Assembly: GCF_900114015.1 (NCBI RefSeq)
Contig: NZ_FORN01000024.1
Span: 1-64,000 of the forward strand
DNA length: 64,000 bases
Direction of reading: 5' to 3'
From: Caulobacter sp. UNC279MFTsu5.1
Lineage (GTDB): Bacteria > Pseudomonadota > Alphaproteobacteria > Caulobacterales > Caulobacteraceae
Translations under genes and position numbers: made by a program
The notes under the pieces: generated by a model
Told to the model about the DNA's origin: nothing
Seen by the model: only the letters and a program-made list of their open reading frames with translations
Databases searched by the model: none
In this document: piece after piece, positions 45,386 through 56,142 of the stretch
How the letters are laid out: each line of letters begins with the position of its first letter
Position numbering within the stretch: the stretch's first letter is position 1

Positions 45386-45816
45386 GCGTTCCCGAGCCGC
45401 TCTGGCTGTTCGACGGGGTTTGCAACCTGTGTTCAGGCTCGGTCCGGGCGGTGCTGGCCATCGACCGCAGGGGCCTGATCCGCTTCACCCCGATCCAGTC
45501 GGCCTACGGACGGCGGCTGGCCCTGGACCACGGGATCGACCCCGACCGGCCGACCAGCTTCCTGTTTCTCGACGGCGGCCGGGCGCTGGTGAAGAGCGCC
45601 GCGATCCTGGCCCTGCTGCGGCGGCTGGGCGCGCCCTGGTCGTGGCTGGCCGCGATCGGCGTCCTGCCGCGATCCTGGCTGGACGCCGCCTATGACGGGC
45701 TGGCCGCCAACCGCTATCGGCTGATGGGCAAACGCTCGACCTGCATGCTGCCGACGCCCGAGCAGCGCGCCCGCTTCGTGCTGGAGCCGCCGCCCCCAGA
45801 AGCCCCGACCGCATGA
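45382..45816 (+). CDS. DCC-family thiol-disulfide oxidoreductase (DUF393)
   Basis: A 144-residue protein with the defining D-x3-C-x2-C motif at the N-terminus: LFDGVCNLCSGSV (Cys14 and Cys17). DUF393 proteins are predicted to adopt a thioredoxin-like fold and handle disulfides, although few are characterised. RFTPIQSAYGRRLALDHG and ALLRRLGAPWSWLAAIGVLP are further conserved stretches. It overlaps both neighbours by 4 bases (ATGA at each end), so all three proteins are made together. Confidence 0.87.
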   Translation: MSVPEPLWLFDGVCNLCSGSVRAVLAIDRRGLIRFTPIQSAYGRRLALDHGIDPDRPTSFLFLDGGRALVKSAAILALLRRLGAPWSWLAAIGVLPRSWLDAAYDGLAANRYRLMGKRSTCMLPTPEQRARFVLEPPPPEAPTA

Positions 45817-47480
45817 ATGACGGCCGCAAGCGCATCGTCCTGGTCGGGGCCAGCGGCGTGTTCGGCCGCCGGCTGGCGGCGATGATCGCCCGCTGGCCCG
45901 ATGTGGTGCTGGTGCTGGCGGCCCGCGACCTCGCCCGGCTGGACGCCATGGCGGCCGAGCTGGCCAAGGCCAGGCCCGCGGCGGTGATCGAGGTCACGCG
46001 ACTGGACCGCCTGGACCCCAGGGGCTTGGCCGCCCTCGGCGCCTGGGCGGTGGTCGACGCGGCCGGACCGTTCCAGGGACAGGACCACGCCTTCCCCCGC
46101 GCGGTGCTGACGGCCGGCGCCCACTATGTCGACCTGGCCGACGCCCGCGACTTCGTGGCCGACTTCGAGACGGCGCTGGACGGCCAGGCCCGCGCCGCCC
46201 AGCGGTGGGCGATCACCGGCGCCAGCTCGACCCCCGCCCTCAGCCACGCCGCCCTCGACGCCATGACCGCCGGCTGGACCCGGATCGAGCGGATCGAGGC
46301 GGCGATCTCGCCAGGCGCGCGGGCGCCGCGAGGCCTGTCGGTGATCCGCGCCATCCTGGCCTGGGCCGGCGCGCCGGTGCGGGTGTTCGTGAACGGCCAT
46401 TGGACGACCCGGCCGGGCTGGAGCGATCCGCGCCGCACGCCCTTCCCGGGCCTTGGCCGCCGCTGGACCAGCCTGGCCGAGACGCCCGACCTCGACCTGC
46501 TGCCCGCTCGCTTCCACGCTCGCCGCGACGCGGTCTTCCGGGCCGGGCTGGAGCTGCCGATGCTGCATCTGGGCCTGTGGGCGCTGAGCCTGGTTCGGCG
46601 CGTCCGGCTGGTCCGCACCCTGGAGCCCTTGGCCGTGCTGCTGGGCGAGGCGGCGGGCTGGGTCGCGCCGCTCGGCTCCGACCGGGGCGGGATGGTCGTG
46701 AGCGCCGAGGGCCTGGACGCCGACGGCGCGCGGCGGCTGGCGCGCTGGAGCCTGTGCGCCGAGGCCGGCGCGGGTCCCCACACCCCGGCCGCCCCGGCGG
46801 CGGCCAGCTTGCGCGCCCTGCTCGACGGCCGGCTGGGCGAGCCCCGCGCCACGCCCTGCGTTGGCCTGTTCAGCCTGGACGCGATCCTGCGCGAGCTGGG
46901 CGGCCTGCCGATCCGCACCCGGCTGGAAAGCCAGGCCCTGGACATGCCCGGCCTGTTCCCCCGCCTGCTGGGCGACACGTGGAACCTCCAGCCCGACGTC
47001 GTTCACCACGCCCATGCGGGGGTCGAGGCCGTCACCTTGACCGGCTGGGCCCGGGCGCGCGGCGCGCCCGGCCTGCCCGCCCTGGTCCGCCGCCTGCAGG
47101 GCCTGCCGCCCGCCGGCCGGCACGCGACGACGGTGACCATCACGCCGACGGCGGGCGGCGAGCGCTGGGTCCGCCGGTTCGGCGAGCGCGCCTTCGCCTC
47201 GACGATCGCGCCGACCCGCGACGATCCGTGGACGTTCGAGGAGACGGCCGGCGTCCTGACCTTCCGCTTCGCGGTCGCGCCCTATCCCGACGGCTTCTCC
47301 TGGACCTTCGAGGGCTGGCGGCTGGGTCCCGTCCCCTTGCCTCGCGCCTGGGCGCCGCGCATCCGGGCCCGGACGTTCGGCCGCCTCGACCCGGATGGAG
47401 CTCCCGCCTATCGCTTCCGCGTCCTGGTCGCCCATCCCTGGCTGGGCGTGATCTTCGGCTATGCCGGCCGGCTTTCATGA
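45813..47480 (+). CDS. Saccharopine dehydrogenase-like protein with DUF4166 domain
   Basis: A 555-residue fusion. Residues 1-330 resemble saccharopine dehydrogenase-like oxidoreductases, with a Rossmann start IVLVGASGVFGRRLAAMI and VVDAAGPFQGQDHAF. Residues about 350-555 match the DUF4166 domain (LFPRLLGDTWNLQPDVVHHA, GERWVRRFGERAF, PYPDGFSWTFEGWRLG). A dehydrogenase acting on a hydrophobic or membrane-derived substrate is a reasonable guess, as some relatives are trans-acting enoyl reductases in lipid synthesis. It is third in the operon with the SRPBCC and DCC genes. Confidence 0.78.
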   Translation: MNDGRKRIVLVGASGVFGRRLAAMIARWPDVVLVLAARDLARLDAMAAELAKARPAAVIEVTRLDRLDPRGLAALGAWAVVDAAGPFQGQDHAFPRAVLTAGAHYVDLADARDFVADFETALDGQARAAQRWAITGASSTPALSHAALDAMTAGWTRIERIEAAISPGARAPRGLSVIRAILAWAGAPVRVFVNGHWTTRPGWSDPRRTPFPGLGRRWTSLAETPDLDLLPARFHARRDAVFRAGLELPMLHLGLWALSLVRRVRLVRTLEPLAVLLGEAAGWVAPLGSDRGGMVVSAEGLDADGARRLARWSLCAEAGAGPHTPAAPAAASLRALLDGRLGEPRATPCVGLFSLDAILRELGGLPIRTRLESQALDMPGLFPRLLGDTWNLQPDVVHHAHAGVEAVTLTGWARARGAPGLPALVRRLQGLPPAGRHATTVTITPTAGGERWVRRFGERAFASTIAPTRDDPWTFEETAGVLTFRFAVAPYPDGFSWTFEGWRLGPVPLPRAWAPRIRARTFGRLDPDGAPAYRFRVLVAHPWLGVIFGYAGRLS

Positions 47481-47552
47481 CAAGACGGTAATCTTGGCGC
47501 CTCGGGCCCGGATGCTAGGGTCGCGCCCTCAAGCTTTCGGAGCGCCGTCCCT

Positions 47553-50411
47553 ATGATCCGTCCCGTCGCCAAGGCCGCCCTCGTGGCGCTGGCCCTTTCG
47601 ACCACCGCCTTGTCGCCCTTGGCCCTGGCCCAGACCCAGGCGGCCAAGCCGGCCCCGGCGGCGGCCGGCGTGGCCGTGCCGCCGATCGTCTACAAGGAGC
47701 GGACCCTGGCCAACGGCCTGAAGGTCTACGCCTCGCGCGACGCCACCACGCCCAACGTGACGGTGCAGGTCTGGTACGGGGTCGGCAGCAAGGACGACCC
47801 GGAAGGCCGCTCGGGCTTCGCGCACCTGTTCGAACACCTGATGTTCAAGTCGACGCGCAACATGCCCAACGAGTTCTTCGACCGGCTGACCGAGGACGTC
47901 GGCGGCTTCAACAACGCCTCCACCTACGACGACTTCACCAACTATTACGAGGTGGTGCCGGCCAACCACCTGCAGCGGCTGCTGTGGGCCGAGGCCGACC
48001 GCCTGGGCTCGCTGGTCATCGACGAGGCGGTGTTCAAGTCCGAACGCGACGTGGTCAAGGAAGAGCTGCGCCAGCGGGTCCTGGCCAACCCCTACGGCCG
48101 GTTCTTCGCCCTGAACATCACCAAGGCCTCGTTCGCCGACCACCCCTACAAGCGCCCGGGCATCGGCTCGATCGAGGAGCTGGACGCCGCCACGGTCGAC
48201 GACGTGCGGGCCTTCCACCAGGCCTATTACCGCCCCGACAACGCCGCCCTGATCGTGGTCGGCAATTTCGACGAGGCCCAGCTCGACGCCTGGATCGACC
48301 AGTATTTCGGCCCGCTGAAGGCCCCCGCCGCGCCGATCAGGCAGGTGACCACGGTCGAGCCGGCCCGCACCGGACCCAAGGTTGTCACCACCTACGGTCC
48401 CAACGTGCCGCTGCCCGCCGTGGCCATGACCTGGCTGGCGCCGGCCGCCGCCGATCCGGACGTCCCGGCCCTGGCGGTGCTGGACGCCATCCTGTCGGCC
48501 GGCAAGTCGTCGCGCCTCTATGACAGCCTGGTCTACGACCAGAAGATCGCCCAGCAGATCTTCTCCGCGGCCCCCAACAACGCCCAGCCGGGCCTGTTCT
48601 ACGTCGGCGCGATCATGGCCGGCGGCAAGACGGTCGAGCAGGGCGAAGCCTCGCTGAGCGCCCAGGTCGCCAAGCTGCGAACGGCCCCGCCCACCGCCGC
48701 CGAACTGGCCGAGGCCAAGGCCGGCCTGCTGGCCGACGCCGTGCGCGGCCGCGAGACCATCGACGGCCGCGCCTTCGCCATCGGCTACGCCCTGCGCACC
48801 GAAGGCGACGCCCAGCGCGCCAACACCGACCTGGCCGCCCTGCAGGCGGTGACCGCCGCCGACGTCCAGCGCGTGGCCGCCAAGTACCTGGCCGACGACC
48901 GCAAGGTGACGGTCCGCTACCTGCCGGAATCGGCCAAGCCGGCCGGCGCCAAGGACCCGTTCCCGGCCGCGCCGCGGGTCGCCTCGGTCTCCTACGACGG
49001 CCCGGTCGCCGCCCTGGCCCCGGAGGCCGAGCGCGTGGCCCCGCCCGCGCCCGGCGCACCGGTGTCGCCGGTCCTGCCTTCGCCGGTCGAGAAAACCCTG
49101 GCCAACGGCCTGCGGGTCATCGTCGCCAAGAGCAGCGACCTGCCGCTGATCACCGCCGACCTGACCGTGCGCGGCGGCGCGGGCGCCGACCCGGCCGGCC
49201 TGGCCGGCGTCTCCAGCCTGACCGCCGAACTGCTGACCGAAGGGACCAAGACCCGCACCGCCACCCAGGTGGCCGCCGCCACCGAGGCCCTCGGCGCCAA
49301 TCTGGAGGCCGGCTCGGGCTGGGAAGCCACGTCCCTGACCCTCAGCGTCATCGCCGACAAGGCCCCGCAAGGCCTGGCGATCATGGCCGACGTCGCCCAG
49401 AACCCGACCTTCAAGGCCGATGAGCTGGAGCGCGTGAAGGCCGAAACCCTCGACGGCCTGTCGGTCAGCCTCCAGCAGCCCGGCTCGGTCGCGGGCTTCG
49501 TCACCCCGACCGTGATCTATGCCGGCTCGGGCTACGGTCACGTCGCCGGCGGCACCACCGGTTCGCTGCCGAAGATCCAGCGCGACGCCCTGGTCAAGAC
49601 CCACGCCGCCAACTGGCGGCCCGACAACGCCGTCCTGGTGCTGACCGGCGACCTGACGCCGCAACAGGGCTTCGCCCTGGCGGAAAAGGCGTTCGGCGGC
49701 TGGGCCAAGCCGGCGGGCCCGCCGCCGGCCCCGGTCAAGGGTCCGACCAGCTACGCGGCCAAGAACGTGCTGGTCGACCTGCCCGGCACCGGCCAGGCGG
49801 CCGTGGTGGTGACCAAGCCGGCGATCCTGCGCGCCGACCCCCGCTACTACGCCGGCCTGGTCGCCAACGGCGTGCTGGGCGGCGGCTATTCCTCGCGCCT
49901 GAACCAGGAGATCCGCATCAAGCGCGGCCTGTCCTACGGCGCCGGCTCCAGCCTGTCGCCGCGCGCGGCCATCGGCGGCTTCTCGGCCACCGTCCAGACC
50001 AAGAACGAGTCCGCCGCCCAGGTGGTGGGACTGATCAAGGACGAGCTGACCCGGCTGGGCGCCGAGCCGGCCTCGGCCCCGGAACTGGCGGCCCGCAAGT
50101 CGGTGCTGGTCGGCGGCTTCGGCCGCGACCTGGGCACCTCGGAAGGCCTGGCCAACATCCTGGGCAACCTGGCGATCTACGACATCCCGCTGAACGAGAT
50201 CCAGACCTATACGGGCAAGGTCGAGGCGGTCAGCGCCGCCGACGTCCAGGCCTTCTCCAAGGCCGTGCTGGATCCCGCCCAGACCAGCGTCATCGTGGTC
50301 GGCGACGCCAAGGCGATGGGCGACGGCGTCAAGACGGCCCTGCCGTCCGCCGTGCAGATCCCGATCGACCAGCTGGACCTCGACAGCCCGACCCTGAAGA
50401 AGGGCAAATAG
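47553..50411 (+). CDS. M16 family zinc metallopeptidase, double-length, periplasmic
   Basis: A 952-residue pitrilysin-type protease with a signal peptide (residues 1-26, ending LALAQ). The first half has the inverted zinc motif H91-L-F-E94-H95 in GFAHLFEHLMFKST and a distal Glu in the FKSERDVVKEELRQ stretch, so it is catalytically competent. The second half (from about 510) repeats the fold, TLANGLRVIVAKSSDL, but lacks HxxEH (SSLTAELL), as expected for the inactive partner domain. Single-chain M16 proteins of this type degrade peptides in the periplasm. It stands alone, followed by a palindromic element. Confidence 0.93.
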   Translation: MIRPVAKAALVALALSTTALSPLALAQTQAAKPAPAAAGVAVPPIVYKERTLANGLKVYASRDATTPNVTVQVWYGVGSKDDPEGRSGFAHLFEHLMFKSTRNMPNEFFDRLTEDVGGFNNASTYDDFTNYYEVVPANHLQRLLWAEADRLGSLVIDEAVFKSERDVVKEELRQRVLANPYGRFFALNITKASFADHPYKRPGIGSIEELDAATVDDVRAFHQAYYRPDNAALIVVGNFDEAQLDAWIDQYFGPLKAPAAPIRQVTTVEPARTGPKVVTTYGPNVPLPAVAMTWLAPAAADPDVPALAVLDAILSAGKSSRLYDSLVYDQKIAQQIFSAAPNNAQPGLFYVGAIMAGGKTVEQGEASLSAQVAKLRTAPPTAAELAEAKAGLLADAVRGRETIDGRAFAIGYALRTEGDAQRANTDLAALQAVTAADVQRVAAKYLADDRKVTVRYLPESAKPAGAKDPFPAAPRVASVSYDGPVAALAPEAERVAPPAPGAPVSPVLPSPVEKTLANGLRVIVAKSSDLPLITADLTVRGGAGADPAGLAGVSSLTAELLTEGTKTRTATQVAAATEALGANLEAGSGWEATSLTLSVIADKAPQGLAIMADVAQNPTFKADELERVKAETLDGLSVSLQQPGSVAGFVTPTVIYAGSGYGHVAGGTTGSLPKIQRDALVKTHAANWRPDNAVLVLTGDLTPQQGFALAEKAFGGWAKPAGPPPAPVKGPTSYAAKNVLVDLPGTGQAAVVVTKPAILRADPRYYAGLVANGVLGGGYSSRLNQEIRIKRGLSYGAGSSLSPRAAIGGFSATVQTKNESAAQVVGLIKDELTRLGAEPASAPELAARKSVLVGGFGRDLGTSEGLANILGNLAIYDIPLNEIQTYTGKVEAVSAADVQAFSKAVLDPAQTSVIVVGDAKAMGDGVKTALPSAVQIPIDQLDLDSPTLKKGK

Positions 50412-50416
50412 GCGAT

Positions 50417-50460
50417 CCTGTCGTCCCGGATGACGGTTTCGCCGTTTCCGGGGCGACAGG
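50417..50460. repeat. Intergenic palindromic element, copy 2
   Basis: CCTGTCGTCCCGG (50417-50429) pairs with CCGGGGCGACAGG (50448-50460) with one T-G wobble, and an inner ACGG-TTTCG-CCGT hairpin sits in the loop. It shares its core with 40122-40154. It starts 6 bases after the M16 stop. Confidence 0.85.
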
Positions 50461-50494
50461 TTATGGGAGCGGCGGGGACGTTTCGGAGCAACGC

Positions 50495-51316
50495 ATGACG
50501 GACAATCCTTCCCTCGATCCCGCCGCCGCGGCCCAGCTCGCCTCGCCCTCCTATCGCCTGGCGGCGCTGGACCAGGACTTCCTGTTGGGCGAATCGATGC
50601 GGGGCGTGCGGTTCCTGCTGGAGTTCGCCAAGGCCGACGAGGCCCTGCGGGCCTGGGGCGTGCGCTCGACAATCGTCGTGTTCGGCAGCGCCCGGGTGCG
50701 CGAGAACGGCCCCGGGCGGCAAGCCCAGTGGTACGCCGAAGCCCGGCGCTTCGGCCGGCTGGCCTCCGAACGCGGCGGGGCGATCCACGCCATGGACGGG
50801 GTGCGCGACAACGTCATCGCCACCGGCGGCGGGCCGGGCGTGATGGAGGCGGCCAATCGCGGAGCCTGGGACGCCGGCGCCCCGTCGATCGGCTTCAACA
50901 TCACCCTGCCGCACGAACAGCAGCCCAACCCCTACGCCACGCCCGACCTGTCGTTCCGCTTCCACTACTTCGCCATGCGCAAGATGCACCTGGCGATGCG
51001 GGCCAACGCCCTGGTGGTGTTCCCCGGCGGCTTCGGCACCTTTGACGAGCTGTTCGAGCTCCTGACCCTGCGCCAGACCGACAAGGCGCCGCGCATCCCC
51101 ATCGTGCTGTTCGACGAAGCCTATTGGCGCTCGGTGATCCATTTCGACAGCCTGGTCGAGCACGGCATGATCAACGCCGCCGACCTGGAGCTCTTCCGGT
51201 TCGCCGAGAGCGCCGAGACGGTGTGGTCCTGCCTGCTGGCCTGCGGTCTCAAGCCCGGCGAGTCGATCGAGCTGGAGCCCGAACAGGCTCCGCCGACCGA
51301 ATCGGCGGTCCCGTGA
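50495..51316 (+). CDS. LOG-family protein (TIGR00730-like)
   Basis: A 273-residue Rossmann-like protein. VVFGSARVRENGP, NVIATGGGPGVMEAANRG and VVFPGGFGTFDELFELLTLRQT include the family signature PGGxGTxxE. LOG proteins include cytokinin-riboside phosphoribohydrolases and bacterial nucleotide 5'-monophosphate nucleosidases; the larger bacterial form as here probably salvages or hydrolyses nucleotides. Its stop overlaps the GTG start of the amine oxidase gene by 4 bases. Confidence 0.88.
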   Translation: MTDNPSLDPAAAAQLASPSYRLAALDQDFLLGESMRGVRFLLEFAKADEALRAWGVRSTIVVFGSARVRENGPGRQAQWYAEARRFGRLASERGGAIHAMDGVRDNVIATGGGPGVMEAANRGAWDAGAPSIGFNITLPHEQQPNPYATPDLSFRFHYFAMRKMHLAMRANALVVFPGGFGTFDELFELLTLRQTDKAPRIPIVLFDEAYWRSVIHFDSLVEHGMINAADLELFRFAESAETVWSCLLACGLKPGESIELEPEQAPPTESAVP

Positions 51317-52545
51317 CGGAGGTCGACGTCGCCATCATCGGGGCCGGGGCCGCCGGCCTGGCCGCCGCCTCGGTCCTGGCGACCGCGCCGTTGGACGTCG
51401 TGGTGCTGGAGGCCCAGGGCCGGATCGGCGGCCGGGCCCGCACCGTTGCGCTGGCCGGACTGCCCCTGGACCTCGGCTGCGAGTGGCTGCATTCGGCCGA
51501 CCGCAACCCGCTGGTCGCGGCGATCGCCGCCCGCGGCCTGACCATCGACAAGACCCCGCCGCCCTGGGCCAATCCGGAGGCCACCAGCAATTTCAGCGAC
51601 GCCGAGCGCCAGGCCTATGGCGAGGCCTTCGCGGCGTTCGACGAACGGGTCGCGGCCGCGGCCGACGACCCGACGGACCGGCCCGCCTCGGAGCTGCTGG
51701 AGGCCGGCGGCCGCTGGAACCCCCTGCTGAACGCCTTCAGCGCCTACTACAACGGCGCGGAGTTCGACCAGGTCTCGGTCAAGGATTACGCCGCCTACGA
51801 CGACAGCGAGGTCAACTGGCGGGTCGCCGAGGGCTATGGCGCGGCGATCACCGGCCTGGCGCCGAAAGGCCTCCGGATCGTCGGCGACTGCCCCGTCTCG
51901 CTGTTGCGCCACGACGGGCCGCGCCTGGCGCTGGAGACGCCCCGGGGCGTGATCCAGGCGCGGGCGGCCATCGTCTGCGTGCCGACCGCGGTCCTGGCCG
52001 CCGGCGGCCTGCGCATCCTGCCCGAGCTTCCCGCCAAGCTGGCCGCCGCGCAGGGCCTGCCGCTGGGCCTGGCCGACAAGGTGTTCCTGAAGCTCGACGA
52101 ACCCGAAGCCTTCGCGGTGGAGACGATGGTCTATGGCGACAGCGACCGCACCGCGACGGGCGCCTATCACCTGCGTCCCCTGGGGCGGCCGATCATCGAG
52201 GCCTTCTTCGGCGGGGCCCACGCCCGCGCCCTGGAAGCCGAGGGGCCCGGCGCGTCGGCGGCGTTCGCGATCGACGAGCTGGTCGGGATCTACGGCTCGG
52301 GCTTGCGGAGCCGGGTGTCGGTGCTGGTCCAGACCGGTTGGGCGAGCGATCCCTGGGCGCGGGGCTCCTATTCCCACGCCCTGCCCGGCCGGGCCGGCGA
52401 GCGCGCCGTGCTGGCCGCGCCCGTGAACGGCCGGCTGTTCTTCGCCGGCGAGGCCTGCTCGCCGCACGCCTTCTCGACGGCCCACGGGGCGTGGGAGACG
52501 GGGGAACGGGCCGCGCGCGAGGTGCTGGCGGCGTTGGGAACCTAG
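51313..52545 (+). CDS. FAD-dependent amine oxidase family protein
   Basis: A 410-residue flavoprotein. VAIIGAGAAGLAAASVLA (about 6-23) is the dinucleotide-binding motif, VVLEAQGRIGGRARTV the second FAD contact with the GG doublet of the amine oxidase family, and LFFAGEACSPHAFSTAHGAW near the C-terminus the FAD-binding end. No signal peptide. The amine substrate cannot be deduced. Start GTG 51313 overlaps the LOG stop (GTGA); earlier in-frame starts lie inside the LOG gene. Confidence 0.86.
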   Translation: MTEVDVAIIGAGAAGLAAASVLATAPLDVVVLEAQGRIGGRARTVALAGLPLDLGCEWLHSADRNPLVAAIAARGLTIDKTPPPWANPEATSNFSDAERQAYGEAFAAFDERVAAAADDPTDRPASELLEAGGRWNPLLNAFSAYYNGAEFDQVSVKDYAAYDDSEVNWRVAEGYGAAITGLAPKGLRIVGDCPVSLLRHDGPRLALETPRGVIQARAAIVCVPTAVLAAGGLRILPELPAKLAAAQGLPLGLADKVFLKLDEPEAFAVETMVYGDSDRTATGAYHLRPLGRPIIEAFFGGAHARALEAEGPGASAAFAIDELVGIYGSGLRSRVSVLVQTGWASDPWARGSYSHALPGRAGERAVLAAPVNGRLFFAGEACSPHAFSTAHGAWETGERAAREVLAALGT

Positions 52546-52596
52546 CCCCCTGCCTCGCCGTCGTCCCGGGCGCTGTCGGCTGAAACGGGTGGAGAA

Positions 52597-53064
52597 CTAG
52601 GCCTTGGGCTTGGCAGGCGCTTTAGCCGGCGCCTTCGCCGCCGGAGCGGCGACCGCCGCGGGCCGAGCCAGCAGGTCGCGGATCTCGGTCAGCAGCTTTT
52701 CCTCCGGCGTCGGGGCGGTCGGGGCGGGCTCGTCGGCGTCGGCGCGGCGGATCTGGTTGACCAGCTTGACCAGCAGGAACACCACAACGGCCACGATCAG
52801 GAATTGGATCACGGTGTTGATGAAGGCGCCGTACTGCACGGCCACCTTCTCGACGGCCGCGGTCGCCGGGTCCTCGGGCTTGAGCACCCATTCCAGCTTG
52901 GAAAAGTCCAGCCCGCCCATCAGCAGGCCGATCGGCGGCATGATCACCTGGTCGACCAGGCTCTTGACGATCGAGTTGAAGGCCGCGCCGATGATGACGC
53001 CGACCGCCAGGTCGATGACGTTGCCGCGCGCGATGAACTCGCGGAATTCCTTGACGATGCTCAT
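52597..53064 (-). CDS. mscL: Large-conductance mechanosensitive channel
   Basis: Pentameric inner-membrane emergency valve opening under hypo-osmotic stretch. The 155-residue protein begins MSIVKEFREFIARGNVIDLAVGV, the family signature covering S1 and TM1, with TM2 at about 75-100 (FINTVIQFLIVAVVVFLLVK). The C-terminal helix (EEKLLTEIRDLLA) is followed by an Ala/Lys/Pro tail slightly longer than usual. ATG 53064 follows GAAGAGGG at 6 bases. Confidence 0.95.
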   Translation of the reverse strand: MSIVKEFREFIARGNVIDLAVGVIIGAAFNSIVKSLVDQVIMPPIGLLMGGLDFSKLEWVLKPEDPATAAVEKVAVQYGAFINTVIQFLIVAVVVFLLVKLVNQIRRADADEPAPTAPTPEEKLLTEIRDLLARPAAVAAPAAKAPAKAPAKPKA

Positions 53065-53153
53065 GCTGGCCCTCTTCCAACTAGGGGCTGAAGGCTGAGC
53101 GCGTTCGCCCCTACGGGTCAAGGGTCAGGACAGGAAGCTCGTCCTGGGTCAGC

Positions 53154-53438
53154 CTACTCGTCGGCGTTCAGGCGGCCGCGCAGTTCCTTGCCGCTCTTGA
53201 AGAACGGCACATGCTTGGCGCGCACGTCGACGGTCTCGCCGGTGCGGGGATTGCGGCCGGCGCGGGCTGGGCGCGAGCGCACCGACAGCGCCCCGAAACC
53301 GCGGAGCTCCACGCGCCCGCCCTCTTCCAGCGCACCGATCATGCGTTCGAGAATGACGCCGACGACACGCTCGACATCTTTCTGGGTCAGGTGCGGATTC
53401 TCGTTCGCGAGCCTGGCGATGAGTTCGGACTTGATCAT
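53154..53438 (-). CDS. ihfB: Integration host factor, beta subunit
   Basis: Small DNA-bending protein of 94 residues, partner of Ihf[27 protein letters not shown] is the N-terminal dimer helix pair, [22 protein letters not shown] is the DNA-binding arm with the intercalating Pro, and [13 protein letters not shown] ends it. IHF assists CtrA-controlled and sigma-54 promoters and replication in Caulobacter relatives. ATG 53438 is the conserved start; upstream in-frame sequence is leader. It follows rpsA after about 200 bases including a terminator, so it has its own promoter. Confidence 0.94.
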   Translation of the reverse strand: MIKSELIARLANENPHLTQKDVERVVGVILERMIGALEEGGRVELRGFGALSVRSRPARAGRNPRTGETVDVRAKHVPFFKSGKELRGRLNADE

Positions 53439-53584
53439 CGATATCCCCGACGCGTCAAAGCAGCCCTTGGGGGAGACGGGCCCGACGCGCGAGCGACCTT
53501 TGCCCAAGCAAGCCTGAGTCTTCAAGGGGAAAGCTTGATGTCCGTGTCGGGTTTGCAACTGGATCGGTTAATGGCGGACCCAAA

Positions 53585-53614
53585 GAAAACGGCGGCCGGA
53601 TCGCTCCGGCCGCC
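53585..53614 (-). terminator. Intrinsic terminator downstream of rpsA
   Basis: On the minus strand, GGCGGCCGGA-GCGA-TCCGGCCGCC (53591-53614) is a perfect 10-bp stem with a 4-base loop, followed by GTTTTC. It lies 30 bases past the rpsA stop and separates rpsA from ihfB. Confidence 0.9.
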
Positions 53615-53644
53615 GCTCTTTCGTCTTCGCGATGAAGCGAAGGC

Positions 53645-55354
<1,710 letters not shown>

Positions 55355-55487
55355 GCTGATCTTCGGTCTCTAGGTTGAGGGAAACCCTTGGATGAGCGCC
55401 GTCGGATGACGGTTCTCGGGATTCCGGTGATGTGGATTTTTGATGCGGGTCCGTCGCGTCCTGAGCGGCGGCGAGGCGGGCGGTGGA

Positions 55488-56138
55488 TTAGCCCTTGGGG
55501 TTTCCCCACCGGGCGCGCGCCGTCTCGACGATGCGGCGGGCCGCATCGAAGGACTGGGATATAGTCATTTCCGACGTATCAAGCAAGACGGCGTCGGGGG
55601 CCTGGGTCAGCGGGGCCGAGGCCCGGCCGCTGTCGCGCTCGTCGCGCTTGCGGATGTCGGCGAGGATTTCGTCGAAGGTCACGGCCTCGCCCTGGCCGAC
55701 CAGCTGCTTCCAGCGGCGGTCGGCGCGCACCTCGGGACGGGCGGTGACGAACAGCTTGGCCGGCGCGTCTGGGGCGATGACCGTGCCGATGTCGCGGCCG
55801 TCGATCACGCTGCCGGGCTCGCGCAAGGCAAAGTCGCGCTGCAGGTCGAACAGAGCCGTGCGGACTCCGGGGTGCACGGCCACGCGGCTGGCGGCCTCGC
55901 CGGCCTGGCGGGTGCGGACCTGCGGCATTTCCAGTTCGGCCAGCGCCAGGCCCCGCGCGGCGGCCTCGGCGGCGGCCGCGTCGTCCAGGTCGCCGCCGGC
56001 GTCCAGCAGGCGCACGCCCACGGCCCGGTACAGCAGGCCGGTGTCCAGCATCGGATAGCCGTAGAGCGCGGCCAGGCGCGAGGCGACCGTGCCCTTGCCC
56101 GAGGCGGCCGGGCCGTCGACGGCGATGACGAAGGCCAT
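55488..56138 (-). CDS. cmk: Cytidylate kinase
   Basis: Phosphorylates CMP and dCMP with ATP. The 216-residue NMP kinase has the P-loop VDGPAASGKGTVASRLA (residues 6-22), YPMLDTGLLYRAVG, VIDGRDIGTVIAPDAPAKLF (signature) and RDERDSGRASAPLTQAPDA near the lid. Length is typical. It starts 4 bases after the aroA stop, so both are co-transcribed. Confidence 0.96.
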   Translation of the reverse strand: MAFVIAVDGPAASGKGTVASRLAALYGYPMLDTGLLYRAVGVRLLDAGGDLDDAAAAEAAARGLALAELEMPQVRTRQAGEAASRVAVHPGVRTALFDLQRDFALREPGSVIDGRDIGTVIAPDAPAKLFVTARPEVRADRRWKQLVGQGEAVTFDEILADIRKRDERDSGRASAPLTQAPDAVLLDTSEMTISQSFDAARRIVETARARWGNPKG

Positions 56139-56142
56139 GGCC

